A stretch of 64,000 nt of DNA from JACKFB01 sp041389525 (GTDB lineage Bacteria; Myxococcota_A; UBA9042; PHBI01; JACKFB01): assembly GCA_041389525.1 (NCBI GenBank), contig JAWKRR010000018.1, positions 1 through 64,000 on the forward strand. Direction: 5' to 3'. Below, one piece after another: positions 40,420 to 49,044 of this stretch. Position 1 is the stretch's first letter. The number at the start of each line of letters is the position of its first letter. The notes under the pieces are model-generated. The model was not told where the DNA came from. It saw only the letters and a list, made by a program, of their open reading frames with translations, and made no database searches. A program made the translations under genes and the position numbers.

Positions 40420-41453
40420 CGCGTCACTCCACAGGTCAGGTCGACGCCGCAGGTCTGGCCCGCCTCGCAGTCGTCGTCGTTCGAGCACGAGGTCAGCCCC
40501 GGAATCTCGACCGCGAGGGTGCGGCCGGACTCCACCACCAGGTCAAAACAGCCAGTCGCCAGCTGGGTGGAGTCGGCGGTGTGCCGGCTCAGGGACACGC
40601 TGGGGAAGCCCGAGTAGCCGAGATCCAGCAGGGCGTTGATGTGGGCGGTCGGGATCTCGAAGCTGCCGTCGTCGGCGGTCAGGCACTCGACGCGCCCGGG
40701 GGTGCCGCCGTGGTTGGCGATGCTCAGCTCGATGCGGACGCGCGCGGCGCTGGGGTCGGCGGGGGCGGTCCATTTCAGGGCGCCGGGCTGGTCGCGCGCG
40801 ATGGCGAGGGCGGTCGTCTCGACCACGAGGGCCGGGACGCCGGTGGCCGCCAGCGACACGGTCTCGGGGCCGACCACGGACAGGCCGATGGGGTCGCCGG
40901 CCGCGAACCCGGGGTGGGGCAGGTCGCCCGCGAAGTAGTAGATGCGGGTTGGCAGGATGGCCTTCATCTCGACCGGGGCGCTGAGGCCGCTGATGGTGAC
41001 GGTGCCGATGTCGACCTTGGTGGGGTAGGCGATGCAGGCGCCCGACGGCGTGCAGGCTTGGCCAGACGGGCAGGCGGGGTCGCAGAAGAGGGTCGGGGGC
41101 CGGAGCAGGCGGCACTCGCCCTGGTCGAGGGTCACGGCGGGGACGTCGGCCGGGACCACGCCGCTGGCCGCGCCGCCTTGGACCGACGTGGACTTCTCGC
41201 CCAGGGCGACGACGAAGCCGCCGGTGCGCTCGGAGGGTTCGCAGCGCGCGTAGGGGGCGGCGGGCGACGCGTCGGGCTGGGGGCCGAGCTCGGCGTCGGC
41301 TTGGGCTGCGGAGTCGGCGGCCGTGTCTGCGGCGAGGTCGGCCGTGACGTCCGCGCTGTCTGGGCTGGCCGTGCCGTCGCTCGAGCCGCCGTCGCAGGCC
41401 ATCGCCGCGCAGCACGCCAGCGCCACCGCCGCGGCGAGAGAAGATCGAGACAC
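40416..41453 (-). CDS. Cys-containing lipoprotein, function unknown
   Basis: 345 residues from a GTG at 41453 with GGGAG about 11 bases upstream. Signal peptide ends at CCAAMAC. A short Asp/Ala linker follows. The mature part has a small Cys-rich motif (CDPACPSGQACTPSGACIAY), a beta-rich central region (VDIGTVTISGLSAPVEMK, then LPTRIYYFAGDLPHPGF), and ends with CSNDDDCEAGQTCGVDLTC. No Pfam family is recognised, though similar lipoproteins are common in Myxococcota. First gene of the operon with the DUF1554-like and phosphotransferase-like lipoproteins. A divergent lipase-like gene starts 195 bp away. Confidence 0.72.
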   Translation of the reverse strand: MSRSSLAAAVALACCAAMACDGGSSDGTASPDSADVTADLAADTAADSAAQADAELGPQPDASPAAPYARCEPSERTGGFVVALGEKSTSVQGGAASGVVPADVPAVTLDQGECRLLRPPTLFCDPACPSGQACTPSGACIAYPTKVDIGTVTISGLSAPVEMKAILPTRIYYFAGDLPHPGFAAGDPIGLSVVGPETVSLAATGVPALVVETTALAIARDQPGALKWTAPADPSAARVRIELSIANHGGTPGRVECLTADDGSFEIPTAHINALLDLGYSGFPSVSLSRHTADSTQLATGCFDLVVESGRTLAVEIPGLTSCSNDDDCEAGQTCGVDLTCGVTR

Positions 41454-41648
41454 GGGCTGCTCCCTCGGCGTTCGCGCCGCGCGGGCAGGGATTCGGGCGA
41501 GGAGCGCACCCACAGGCTCCGCTTGGTACACCCAAGGCAGAAGTAGCACAGGCCCGCATGCCGGCACAAAGCAGTTTGGCGGGCGGCGGCGCGGGGCCAG
41601 GGCCCGGGACGCCACGACGAGGCCGCGCGGGTCTGCTAGCCTCGCGCG

Positions 41649-42686
41649 ATGAACGACGCACCGCTGGTCTTTGTCCACGGCATCAAGGGCGGGCGGCTCA
41701 GCACGCCGGATGGGCGGCTGCGCTGGATCGGCTGCCGCAGCGCGCTGGGGCTGGACCGGCGGCCGCTCGCCGCGCCGCTGACGTGGACCGGCGGCGCGCA
41801 GGACGCGGACGAGCTGGTGGCGGGCGGGCCGCTGGCGAGCGTGCTGGGCGTGAAGGTCTACGCGCGGTTTCTGGCCTGGGCGCGGGCTCAGGCCGCGGAG
41901 TTTCAGGGGCTGGCTTACGATTGGCGGCGAGATCTTCCCGAGGCGGTGGCGCGGCTGACCGCGCTGCTGGAAGCGCTCGCGGCGCGACACGGCCGCCCGG
42001 CGCGGGTCATCGGCCACTCCATGGGCGGGCTCATCACCTGGCTGGCGCTGCGCGAGCGGCCTGAGTTGGCGGCCAGCGTGCTCTTCGCCGCGGTCCCCTT
42101 CGGCGCCGGCATCTCCTTTGGCGGCGTCATGCAGCACGGCGAGCGGCTGGGCCTGAACGGGCGGCTTTCCAACGTCGAGGCTCACGGCTCGTGGACCGCG
42201 CCCTACTGCTTTTTCCCTGCTGGCGCCTCGCAGATCGAGGACTCCGCCGGACGCCCGGTGGAGCACGACTGGTACGACGTCGCCGCCTGGGAGCGCCAGC
42301 GGCTCGGCGTCTTCGGCCAGCCCGACTGCGACGCCGCCGCGTGGCGCACGCACCTGACCCACGCGCTGGCCTGCGCGCGCCGGACCCGCGCCCTGCTGGA
42401 CCAACCCCACCCGCAGCCCGAGCGCCTGCCGCCGCTGGCCGTGCTCTCCGGCGTCGGCCGCCGCGCGGTCCAGATCGCCATCCGCGGGGGCACCGACGCA
42501 GCGCCCACCTGGGATTTCACGAGCGGCCGCGCCGACGATGGCGACGGCTCGGTGGGGGCGGTGCGCAGCGTCCCGCCCGGGGGCCTCCAGGTCACGTCGG
42601 CGACCACGACCCTGGCGCACCAGAAGGTCCTCGACGACCTCGACCAGGTCGGCGCGCTGATGCAGGCGCTGGCCGCGCGCGAGTAG
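41649..42686 (+). CDS. alpha/beta-hydrolase, LCAT/PGAP1-like lipase or acyltransferase
   Basis: 345 residues. Starts PLVFVHGIKGGRL, with the oxyanion-hole HG. Nucleophile elbow GHSMGG around residue 119-124, preceded by YDWRRDLPEAVARL as in lecithin:cholesterol acyltransferase-like enzymes. Candidate catalytic Asp in DDGDGSVGA (residue ~300) and His in TLAHQKVLDD near the end. No signal peptide, so cytosolic as read. Family members hydrolyse or transfer acyl chains of phospholipids; substrate not determinable. It stands alone between divergent and convergent lipoprotein genes. Confidence 0.82.
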   Translation: MNDAPLVFVHGIKGGRLSTPDGRLRWIGCRSALGLDRRPLAAPLTWTGGAQDADELVAGGPLASVLGVKVYARFLAWARAQAAEFQGLAYDWRRDLPEAVARLTALLEALAARHGRPARVIGHSMGGLITWLALRERPELAASVLFAAVPFGAGISFGGVMQHGERLGLNGRLSNVEAHGSWTAPYCFFPAGASQIEDSAGRPVEHDWYDVAAWERQRLGVFGQPDCDAAAWRTHLTHALACARRTRALLDQPHPQPERLPPLAVLSGVGRRAVQIAIRGGTDAAPTWDFTSGRADDGDGSVGAVRSVPPGGLQVTSATTTLAHQKVLDDLDQVGALMQALAARE

Positions 42687-42708
42687 TCCGCGCGCGGCCA
42701 CTCAATCG

Positions 42709-43179
42709 CTAGTCAGCGGTCCGCAGGTACTCGACGTGGATGGTCGACTCGAACTCGCCGAGGGGCACGCTGGCCCCCGTCTCGGTCTTCCAGGTCTGCT
42801 TGAACCAGCGCACGCGCAGCAGCTGAATCGGCTCGTTGGCCGGCGGCGTGAAGTGCGCGCTGGGCTTCCGCGTCTCGCCGCCCAGCACCACGCCGAGGTG
42901 CCCAGGCGCCGCGACCACGTCGGTCGCCGCGCCAGTGTCCACCGGCTTGAACGTGCCCGCGCGGTTCTCGATGCGCACCTTCTGGCCAGCCCGGAACGTG
43001 AACCCCTTCCACTCGACCGTGGGGTAGTGGCTGTCCTCCGGCGCCTCGGTGGTGGTCTGGGCGGGCTTTGAGTGCGCGCAGGCCGACAGGCTCGACACCA
43101 GCACGCAGAACGCCGCGCACGCCACGATGTTTCCAAGTCCGAATCGCGCCGTCCGCGCGGTGAGGGTCAACGACCGCAT
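42709..43179 (-). CDS. small lipoprotein, function unknown
   Basis: 156 residues from the ATG at 43179, with AAGGAG eight bases upstream. Long n-region, then lipobox SLSAC. The mature part has a single beta-rich domain (VEWKGFTFRAGQKVRIENRA, then PGHLGVVLGGETRKPSAHF, LRVRWFKQTWKTETG) that resembles an SH3-like barrel. Unlike most lipoproteins here it lacks an Asp-rich linker, so it may stay on the periplasmic side. Divergent from mtfA. Confidence 0.7.
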   Translation of the reverse strand: MRSLTLTARTARFGLGNIVACAAFCVLVSSLSACAHSKPAQTTTEAPEDSHYPTVEWKGFTFRAGQKVRIENRAGTFKPVDTGAATDVVAAPGHLGVVLGGETRKPSAHFTPPANEPIQLLRVRWFKQTWKTETGASVPLGEFESTIHVEYLRTAD

Positions 43180-43366
43180 GCTCGTCTCCTTGGGAAAGCA
43201 GGTTGCGCCGCGCAGCATGACACAAGCCGCGGCGGCCGCCCACGGGTGCCGGGCGGGGGATCTGCGCCGAGGGGAGGGCCCGCGAGACCGGTCTGGGCGG
43301 CGGGTGCGGTAGGCTGCGGTGATCCCGGCGCCGCGCGCGCTCCCACCCCGAGGTCCCGAGGCCCCG

Positions 43367-44161
43367 ATGCCCTTCGACTGGCTGCGAAAGAGGCGGCGGA
43401 AGAAGCTGCTCGAGCAGCCCTTCCCCGACGAGTGGCTCGAGATCCTGCGTGAGAACACCGCCCACTGGCAGTGGCTGGACGCCGCCGAGCAGGCCCTGCT
43501 GCGCGACCTGGTGCAGGTCTTCGTCGCCGAGAAGGCTTGGGAGGGCTGCGGCGGCCTCACGCTGACCGACGAGATCCAGGTGACCATCGCCGCGGACGCG
43601 TGCTTACTGCTGCTGGGGCTGCCCCACGACCTCTACGACTCGGTGCAGACCATCCTGGTCTACCCGTCCACCGTCATCAGCCCGCAGCGGCAGCTTGGGT
43701 TCTTCGAGGTGGCGACGGCTCCGCTGAGCGGCGGGCGGCCCGTCATCGGCGAGGCGCACCTGCGCGGGCCGGTCATCCTGAGCTGGGACGCGGTGCGGCG
43801 GGGCGCGCGCCACCCGGAGCGCGGTCACAACGTCGTGTTTCACGAGTTCGCGCACAAGCTGGACATGCTGGACAGCTACGCCGACGGGACGCCGCCGCTG
43901 GCCTCGCGGGCCGACTACAAGCGCTGGGGCGAGGTCTTCAGCGCGTCGTTCAATGCGCTGCGGGCTGAGGCCGAACAAGGCGAGCCGACGCTGTTGGACC
44001 CCTACGGTGCGACAAACGAGGCCGAGTTCTTCGCGGTCGCGACGGAGACCTTCTTCAACCTCCCGTTGAAGCTGCGAGAGGGCGAGCTGGCTTTATACGA
44101 GCTGCTGGCTGAGTTTTATCAGCAGGATCCGGCCGCGCGGGTGGAGCGACGGGCGGGCTAG
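43367..44161 (+). CDS. mtfA: MtfA-like zinc peptidase (M90 family)
   Basis: 264 residues from the ATG at 43367, chosen because MPFDWLRKRRRKKLLEQPFP matches the family start. The zinc site HEFAHKLDMLD is preceded by VILSWDAVRRG and GHNVV, as in MtfA. A conserved GATNEAEFFAVATETFF segment supplies a downstream Glu ligand. In E. coli MtfA is a cytosolic peptidase that interacts with the glucose repressor Mlc; here no Mlc or PTS gene is nearby. The TetR gene follows convergently 9 bp after the stop. Confidence 0.88.
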   Translation: MPFDWLRKRRRKKLLEQPFPDEWLEILRENTAHWQWLDAAEQALLRDLVQVFVAEKAWEGCGGLTLTDEIQVTIAADACLLLLGLPHDLYDSVQTILVYPSTVISPQRQLGFFEVATAPLSGGRPVIGEAHLRGPVILSWDAVRRGARHPERGHNVVFHEFAHKLDMLDSYADGTPPLASRADYKRWGEVFSASFNALRAEAEQGEPTLLDPYGATNEAEFFAVATETFFNLPLKLREGELALYELLAEFYQQDPAARVERRAG

Positions 44162-44170
44162 CGGGGGGCC

Positions 44171-44776
44171 TCAGCGACGTGAAGGCGGGGCGGTCTGGTA
44201 GCGCGCCAGGAAGGTCGCGACGGCGGCGGCGACCCGCTGCGCGATCTCGGCCTCGTCGGGCGGCTCGCGCATCCCCATGGCGACCTTGAGCTGGATGTGC
44301 CCGGCGATGGCGGCCAGGAAGTGCTCGGACGCGAGCTGGAGGTCGTCGACGGCGAGCTCGCCGCGGCTGCGGCGGGTGTCGAGGAAGCGCGCGAAGTCGG
44401 CGTAGGTGACCGCTGGGCCGTGCTCCCAGACGATCTGAGCGAGCTGAGGGAAGCGGCCGAACTCGCCCAGGCACAGGCGCAAGAGCGTCACGGCGCCCGG
44501 GCTGACGACCGCGCGCAAGAGCGACGTGCCCAGCGTGGTGAGCGCGTCGGCCAGGGGGGCCTCGTCGAGCCCTTCGGGCGCGCTGCGGTTGGCCATGGTC
44601 TCGACCACGCGGTCCATCAGGCCGGCGATCAGGTCGTCTTTCGACGGGAAGTATTTGTACAGCGTGGCTTTGGAGCCGCCGACCTGGGCGACGATCATGT
44701 CGGTGGTGGTCCCGACGAAGCCGTGGGCGGCGAAGAGCTCGAGGGCGGCCTGGAGATAGCGTTGGCGTCGAAGCAA
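44171..44776 (-). CDS. TetR-family transcriptional regulator
   Basis: 201 residues from a TTG at 44776; the frame is open further upstream without a better start. N-terminal TetR helix-turn-helix: RYLQAALELFAAHGFVGTTT then IVAQVGGSKATLYKYFPSKDDL. The C-terminal ligand domain is TetR_C-like (LLRLCLGEFGRFPQLAQIVW). Divergent from a cupin gene, with a perfect palindrome (44833-44847) between the two starts. It most likely represses the cupin gene and itself, with an unknown small ligand. Confidence 0.88.
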   Translation of the reverse strand: MLRRQRYLQAALELFAAHGFVGTTTDMIVAQVGGSKATLYKYFPSKDDLIAGLMDRVVETMANRSAPEGLDEAPLADALTTLGTSLLRAVVSPGAVTLLRLCLGEFGRFPQLAQIVWEHGPAVTYADFARFLDTRRSRGELAVDDLQLASEHFLAAIAGHIQLKVAMGMREPPDEAEIAQRVAAAVATFLARYQTAPPSRR

Positions 44777-44832
44777 TCGGGGGTCCTGTGGGAGGCCGGC
44801 GCGGTCGTTGACTGACGGGCTCGGGGGAGTGT

Positions 44833-44847
44833 ACTGTACGGTACAGT
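44833..44847. promoter_or_regulatory. TetR operator palindrome
   Basis: ACTGTACGGTACAGT, a perfect 7-bp inverted repeat around one central base, in the intergenic region of the divergent tetR-cupin pair. Its size and location fit a TetR-family operator controlling both promoters. Confidence 0.8.
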
Positions 44848-44872
44848 TCCCGCCACAATTCGGAGGTACCCC

Positions 44873-45379
44873 ATGAGCGCCGACTCAGGCCACATTGCGC
44901 CCGGCACGGCCGGTTTGCCCACGACCCTCATCGTCCGCCGCGCCGGCGACGCGCCGTCTGCGTCGCTCTCGCCCACCGACCGCACGCGATTTCTGTTCGC
45001 GGACGTGCCGGGCGAGCCGGAGTTCTTCGACGCCATCGGGGGTCGGGGGGACAGCGCGCCGCTCCATCGCCACCCGTGGGCGACCTGGGAGTTGATCATC
45101 GAGGGCAAGGTCCGCTTCTCGGTGGACGGCGAGGAGGTCGTGGCCGAGGCGGGCGACTTCGTCTACACGCCGCCGAACGCGGTGCACAGCTTCGTGCTCG
45201 AGAGCGCCAGCGCGCGGATGGTGGGGTTCAACCACCCGGCGCCGCGCTTTGCGTCGCTGCAGCGGCAGGCCCAGGCGCTGTTCGCAGCGGAGGGCGGGCC
45301 CGACATGAAGCGCATCGCGCAGCTCGCGAAGGAGCACGGCGTCGACGTGCTCGGCCCGCCGATGCAGCCGCGGGATTGA
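44873..45379 (+). CDS. cupin-domain protein
   Basis: 168 residues from the ATG at 44873 with CGGAGG seven bases upstream. Cupin_2 fold: metal-binding motif APLHRHPWATWELIIEGKV (HxH...E) and second motif GDFVYTPPNAVHSFVLES (His). Such single-domain cupins include dioxygenases, isomerases and small-ligand sensors. It is likely controlled by the divergent TetR via the palindrome 26 bp upstream. Function not determinable. Confidence 0.85.
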   Translation: MSADSGHIAPGTAGLPTTLIVRRAGDAPSASLSPTDRTRFLFADVPGEPEFFDAIGGRGDSAPLHRHPWATWELIIEGKVRFSVDGEEVVAEAGDFVYTPPNAVHSFVLESASARMVGFNHPAPRFASLQRQAQALFAAEGGPDMKRIAQLAKEHGVDVLGPPMQPRD

Positions 45380-45478
45380 GCTGACGATTGCCGGCGATGC
45401 GGGCGCGCCGGGCGCCGGTGAGACGGTGCGCGCGGGCGCCCATGCGGCGCGTGGGGTACTGCACTCCCGCGCATTCGC

Positions 45479-45508
45479 TTGAGTTTCCGGGGGTGGGATC
45501 GCTACGAT
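45479..45508 (+). promoter_or_regulatory. putative sigma-70-like promoter
   Basis: TTGAGT (45479-45484), 18-bp spacer, TACGAT (45503-45508), about 65 bp upstream of the ATG at 45573. Both hexamers are near consensus in a GC-rich background. Confidence 0.45.
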
Positions 45509-45572
45509 GCGCCGCGCGCGCGGACAGGTTGCCGGTCTCGCGTCGGCGGAATCGCGCCAGGAGCCCCCACCC

Positions 45573-48500
45573 ATGCGCACCCGAATCATCATGTGCGTCG
45601 TCGCGCTGGCGCTCGCCGCCTGCTCGGGGGTGGGCGACACCAACAGCGCGGACGCCGTCGAGACGCCGGACGCGCCGCCCCTCGCGGAGGTCGCGGACAC
45701 CGACGCGGACACGGGCGCGCAAGGTAGCGACGTGACGGTGGACGGCGCGGACGCGGACGGCGGCGTCGACGGCGTGCAGCCCGGGGACGCGGTGCTCGAC
45801 GAGCATTCCGACGACGCGGACACCGAGACCGACGCGGACGCGGACACCGACACCGAGACCGACGCCGACGCCGACGCCGACCCGGACGCGGCCGACACCG
45901 ACGCCGACGCCCCCCTGGGCGACGTCGCCGCCGACTGCTCCGCCGAGCTCGACGGCACCCCCTGCGACGACGCCGACCCCTGCACGTCCGGCGACATCTG
46001 CCTCGCCGGCGCTTGCTCGGGCGACCCCATCGACTGCGACGACGGCGACCCCTGCACCACCGACCTGTGCACCTCCGCCGGCTGCTCCCACGACGTCATC
46101 CCCGACTGCATCTGCGCCATCGACGACGACTGCGACCCCGTCGGCCCCGCCAACCTCTGCCTCCCCGACCGCGTCTGCGTCGAGGGCGCCTGCCTCCCCG
46201 TCCCCGACACCGGCGTCACCTGCCCCGCCGCCGACCACCCCCAATGCGGCGTCACGACCTGCAACCCCGCCACCGGCGCCTGCACCCTCAACCCCATAAA
46301 CCAAGGCGGCAATTGCCCCGCCGGAGCCTGCGCGGCCAAGGGCGCCTGCGTCGACGGCGTCTGCGTCCCGGTCGGCCAGACCAACTGCTCCGACGACGAC
46401 CCCTGCACCACCGACACCTGCGACCCCACCCTCGGCTGCACCCACGCCCCCGCGTCCGGCGCCGCCTGCAACGACGGCAACGCCTGCACCTCCGACGACC
46501 TCTGCCAGTCCGGCCTCTGCGCCGGCCAGCCCGTCGCCTGCACCGACAACAACCCGTGCACCACCGACGGCTGCGCCCCCGCCACCGGCTGCACCTTCAC
46601 CCCCGCGTCCGGCGCGCCCTGCGACGACGGCGACCTCTGCACCCAAACCGACACCTGCCAATCCGGCACCTGCGTCGGCGCCAACCCCAAGGTCTGCACC
46701 GCCCCCGACCCCTGCCACGCCGCCGGCCTCTGCGTCGCCGGCGTCTGCGGAGCCGGCGCCCCCACCGACTGCAACGACAACGACCCCTGCACCACCGACG
46801 CCTGCAACCCCGCCACCGGCTGCACCCACACCCCCGCCAGCGGCGCCCCCTGCGACGACGCCAGCGCCTGCACCACCGCCGACACCTGCCAGTCCGGCAC
46901 CTGCGTCGGCACCCCCATCAACTGCGCCGACGAGTCCCCCTGCACCGCCGACGGCTGCGCCCCCGCCACCGGCTGCACCCACCAGCCCGTCAGCGACCTC
47001 CCCTGCAACGACGGCAACGGCTGCACCACCGCCGACACCTGCCTCGCCGGCGCCTGCGTCGGCACCCCGCTCGCCTGCGACGACGGCGACCCCTGCACGA
47101 CCGACGCCTGCACCGCCCCCGCCGGCACCTGCACCCACCTGCCCGCCAGCGGCGCCCCCTGCGACGACGGCAACGGCTGCACCGCGGGCGACACCTGCGC
47201 CTCCGGCACCTGCGTGGGCGGCGGCCCCGTCGTCTGCCAGCCGCTCGACGACTGCCACGTCGCCGGCGTCTGCGGCGGGCCTGACCAGGTCTGCTCCAAC
47301 CCCACCAAGCCCAACGGCACCCCCTGCGACGACGCCGACATCTGCACCGAGGGCGAGCGCTGCCAGTCCGGCGCCTGCACCGACGGCACCCTGGTCATCT
47401 GCATGACCTGCGCGACCTGCCCCGCCGGCAAGGGCCTCGCCGCCGAGTGCACGCCGATCTCCGACACCGTCTGCGAGGCCTGCCAGCCGGGCGTGACCTA
47501 CAGCGACGTCGACGACGAGACCTTCTGCCAGCCCTGCCACGTCTGCCTCGCCGGCGAGTACGCGTCGAAGCCCTGCACGCCGACCGGCAACACGGTCTGC
47601 GCCGCCTGCCACCCGACCTGCGTGACCTGCGACGGCGGCACCAAGACCAAGTGCACGAGCTGCGGCCCCGGTCGCTCGCTGAAAGGCGGGGCCTGCCTGC
47701 TCATCGACGGCCAGCCGTGCACCGCCAACGCCGAGTGCGTCAACACCTGCATCACCGGCCTCTGCGCCCCCCAAGCACCGACTGAGGGCGTCTGCGACCC
47801 CGGCGACACCGCCGACTGCCAAGCCAAGAACGTCTGCGAGGGCGGCATCGACGTGAAGCTGCGGTCCAAGGACGGCGCGCCGGGCGACAAGTTCGCCTTC
47901 GCGGTCGGCCTGTCGGGCAACACCGCCATCGTCGGCGCGCCCGAGGACGACGACGCCGGCAATTCCTCAGGATCCGCCTACATATTCGTGCGCCACGGCG
48001 CCACCTGGACCCAGCAGCAGAAGCTGGTCGCCCCCGACGCGGTCGGCTTTGACCAGTTCGGCTACGCGGTGGCGATCTCGGGCGATATCGCCGTGGTCGG
48101 CGCCTACCTCGACGACGACGCCGGCAGCGGCTCGGGCTCGGCCCACGTCTTCGTCCGCAGCGGCGGTTCCTGGTCGCACCAGCAGAAGCTCAACGCCGTC
48201 GGCGCCGCCGCCTTCGACCAGTTCGGCTATGCCGTCGCGATCTCGGGCGAGACCATCGTCGTCGGCGCGTTTCAGGACGACGACGCCGGCAGCTCGTCGG
48301 GCTCGGCCTACGTCTTCGTGCGCAGCGGGACCACCTGGACCCAGCAGCAGAAGCTGACCGCCAAAGACGCCGCCGCCAGCGACTTCTTCGGGATCTCACT
48401 GGGGATCTCGGGCGACTCCATCATCGTCGGCGCGAACGGTGACGACGACGGCGGCTCGCTGTCCGGTTCGGCCTACGTCTTCGCGCGCAGCGGGACCACC

Positions 48501-49034
48501 TGGACCGAGCAGCAGAAGCTGACGGCCAAAGACGCGGTGGCCGACGACCTCTTCGGGTACGCCGTCGCGATCTCGGGCGGCACGGCGGTGGTCGGGGCCT
48601 ACGGTGACGACGACGCCGGCAGCTCGTCAGGCGCGGCCTACGTCTTCGTGCGCAGCGGGAGCACGTGGAGCGAGCAGCAGAAGCTCTTGCCCATCGGTGG
48701 CGCGGCCGGCGACCACTTCGGCTTCGCGGTGAGCCTGTCGGGCGACACCGCGCTGGTCGGCGCGGACCAGGACGACGACTTCGGCCTGGGCTCCGGCTCG
48801 GCCTACGCCTTCGTGCGCGAGGGCAGCACCTGGACCGAGCAGCAGCGCCTCAACGCCTCGGACGCGGCCGCCAGCGACTGGTTTGGCGCCGCCCTGGCCG
48901 TCTCCGGCGACATCGCGGTCATCGGCGCCTTCTTCGACGACGACGCGGGCACCGACTCAGGCACCGCCCCGTGCTTTCAGCGCCTGCGGACCGGCTGGAC
49001 CCAGAAGCCCTGGGCCTGCGTCGCCACGCCGTAG
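45573..49034 (+). CDS. lipoprotein with CTDC repeats, TNFR-like Cys domain and seven-bladed FG-GAP propeller
   Basis: 1,153 residues from the ATG at 45573 with AGGAG 10 bases upstream. Lipobox LAAC (Cys17), then an Asp-rich linker of (DAD/DTET) units. From ~nt 45940 to 47390 there are CDDGDPCTxDxC-type repeats of the same class as the giant protein at 643. From ~47395 to 47690 a TNF-receptor/furin-like Cys domain follows (CATCPAGKGLAAECTPISDT, CQPCHVCLAGEY, CTSCGPG). From ~47860 to the end seven FG-GAP units, each FGxAVAISGxxAVVGAxxDDD, should make one beta-propeller with a calcium site per blade. Probably a surface adhesin. Codon usage is strongly GC3-biased throughout. Confidence 0.88.
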   Translation: MRTRIIMCVVALALAACSGVGDTNSADAVETPDAPPLAEVADTDADTGAQGSDVTVDGADADGGVDGVQPGDAVLDEHSDDADTETDADADTDTETDADADADPDAADTDADAPLGDVAADCSAELDGTPCDDADPCTSGDICLAGACSGDPIDCDDGDPCTTDLCTSAGCSHDVIPDCICAIDDDCDPVGPANLCLPDRVCVEGACLPVPDTGVTCPAADHPQCGVTTCNPATGACTLNPINQGGNCPAGACAAKGACVDGVCVPVGQTNCSDDDPCTTDTCDPTLGCTHAPASGAACNDGNACTSDDLCQSGLCAGQPVACTDNNPCTTDGCAPATGCTFTPASGAPCDDGDLCTQTDTCQSGTCVGANPKVCTAPDPCHAAGLCVAGVCGAGAPTDCNDNDPCTTDACNPATGCTHTPASGAPCDDASACTTADTCQSGTCVGTPINCADESPCTADGCAPATGCTHQPVSDLPCNDGNGCTTADTCLAGACVGTPLACDDGDPCTTDACTAPAGTCTHLPASGAPCDDGNGCTAGDTCASGTCVGGGPVVCQPLDDCHVAGVCGGPDQVCSNPTKPNGTPCDDADICTEGERCQSGACTDGTLVICMTCATCPAGKGLAAECTPISDTVCEACQPGVTYSDVDDETFCQPCHVCLAGEYASKPCTPTGNTVCAACHPTCVTCDGGTKTKCTSCGPGRSLKGGACLLIDGQPCTANAECVNTCITGLCAPQAPTEGVCDPGDTADCQAKNVCEGGIDVKLRSKDGAPGDKFAFAVGLSGNTAIVGAPEDDDAGNSSGSAYIFVRHGATWTQQQKLVAPDAVGFDQFGYAVAISGDIAVVGAYLDDDAGSGSGSAHVFVRSGGSWSHQQKLNAVGAAAFDQFGYAVAISGETIVVGAFQDDDAGSSSGSAYVFVRSGTTWTQQQKLTAKDAAASDFFGISLGISGDSIIVGANGDDDGGSLSGSAYVFARSGTTWTEQQKLTAKDAVADDLFGYAVAISGGTAVVGAYGDDDAGSSSGAAYVFVRSGSTWSEQQKLLPIGGAAGDHFGFAVSLSGDTALVGADQDDDFGLGSGSAYAFVREGSTWTEQQRLNASDAAASDWFGAALAVSGDIAVIGAFFDDDAGTDSGTAPCFQRLRTGWTQKPWACVATP

Positions 49035-49044
49035 GTCCTCGCGG

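Noticed and set aside
44885..47467. 860-residue open frame antisense to the TNFR/FG-GAP lipoprotein gene
   Set aside because: Low-complexity Ser/Gln/Pro text created by the reverse complement of CTDC repeat codons; overlapping frames are open for the same reason.
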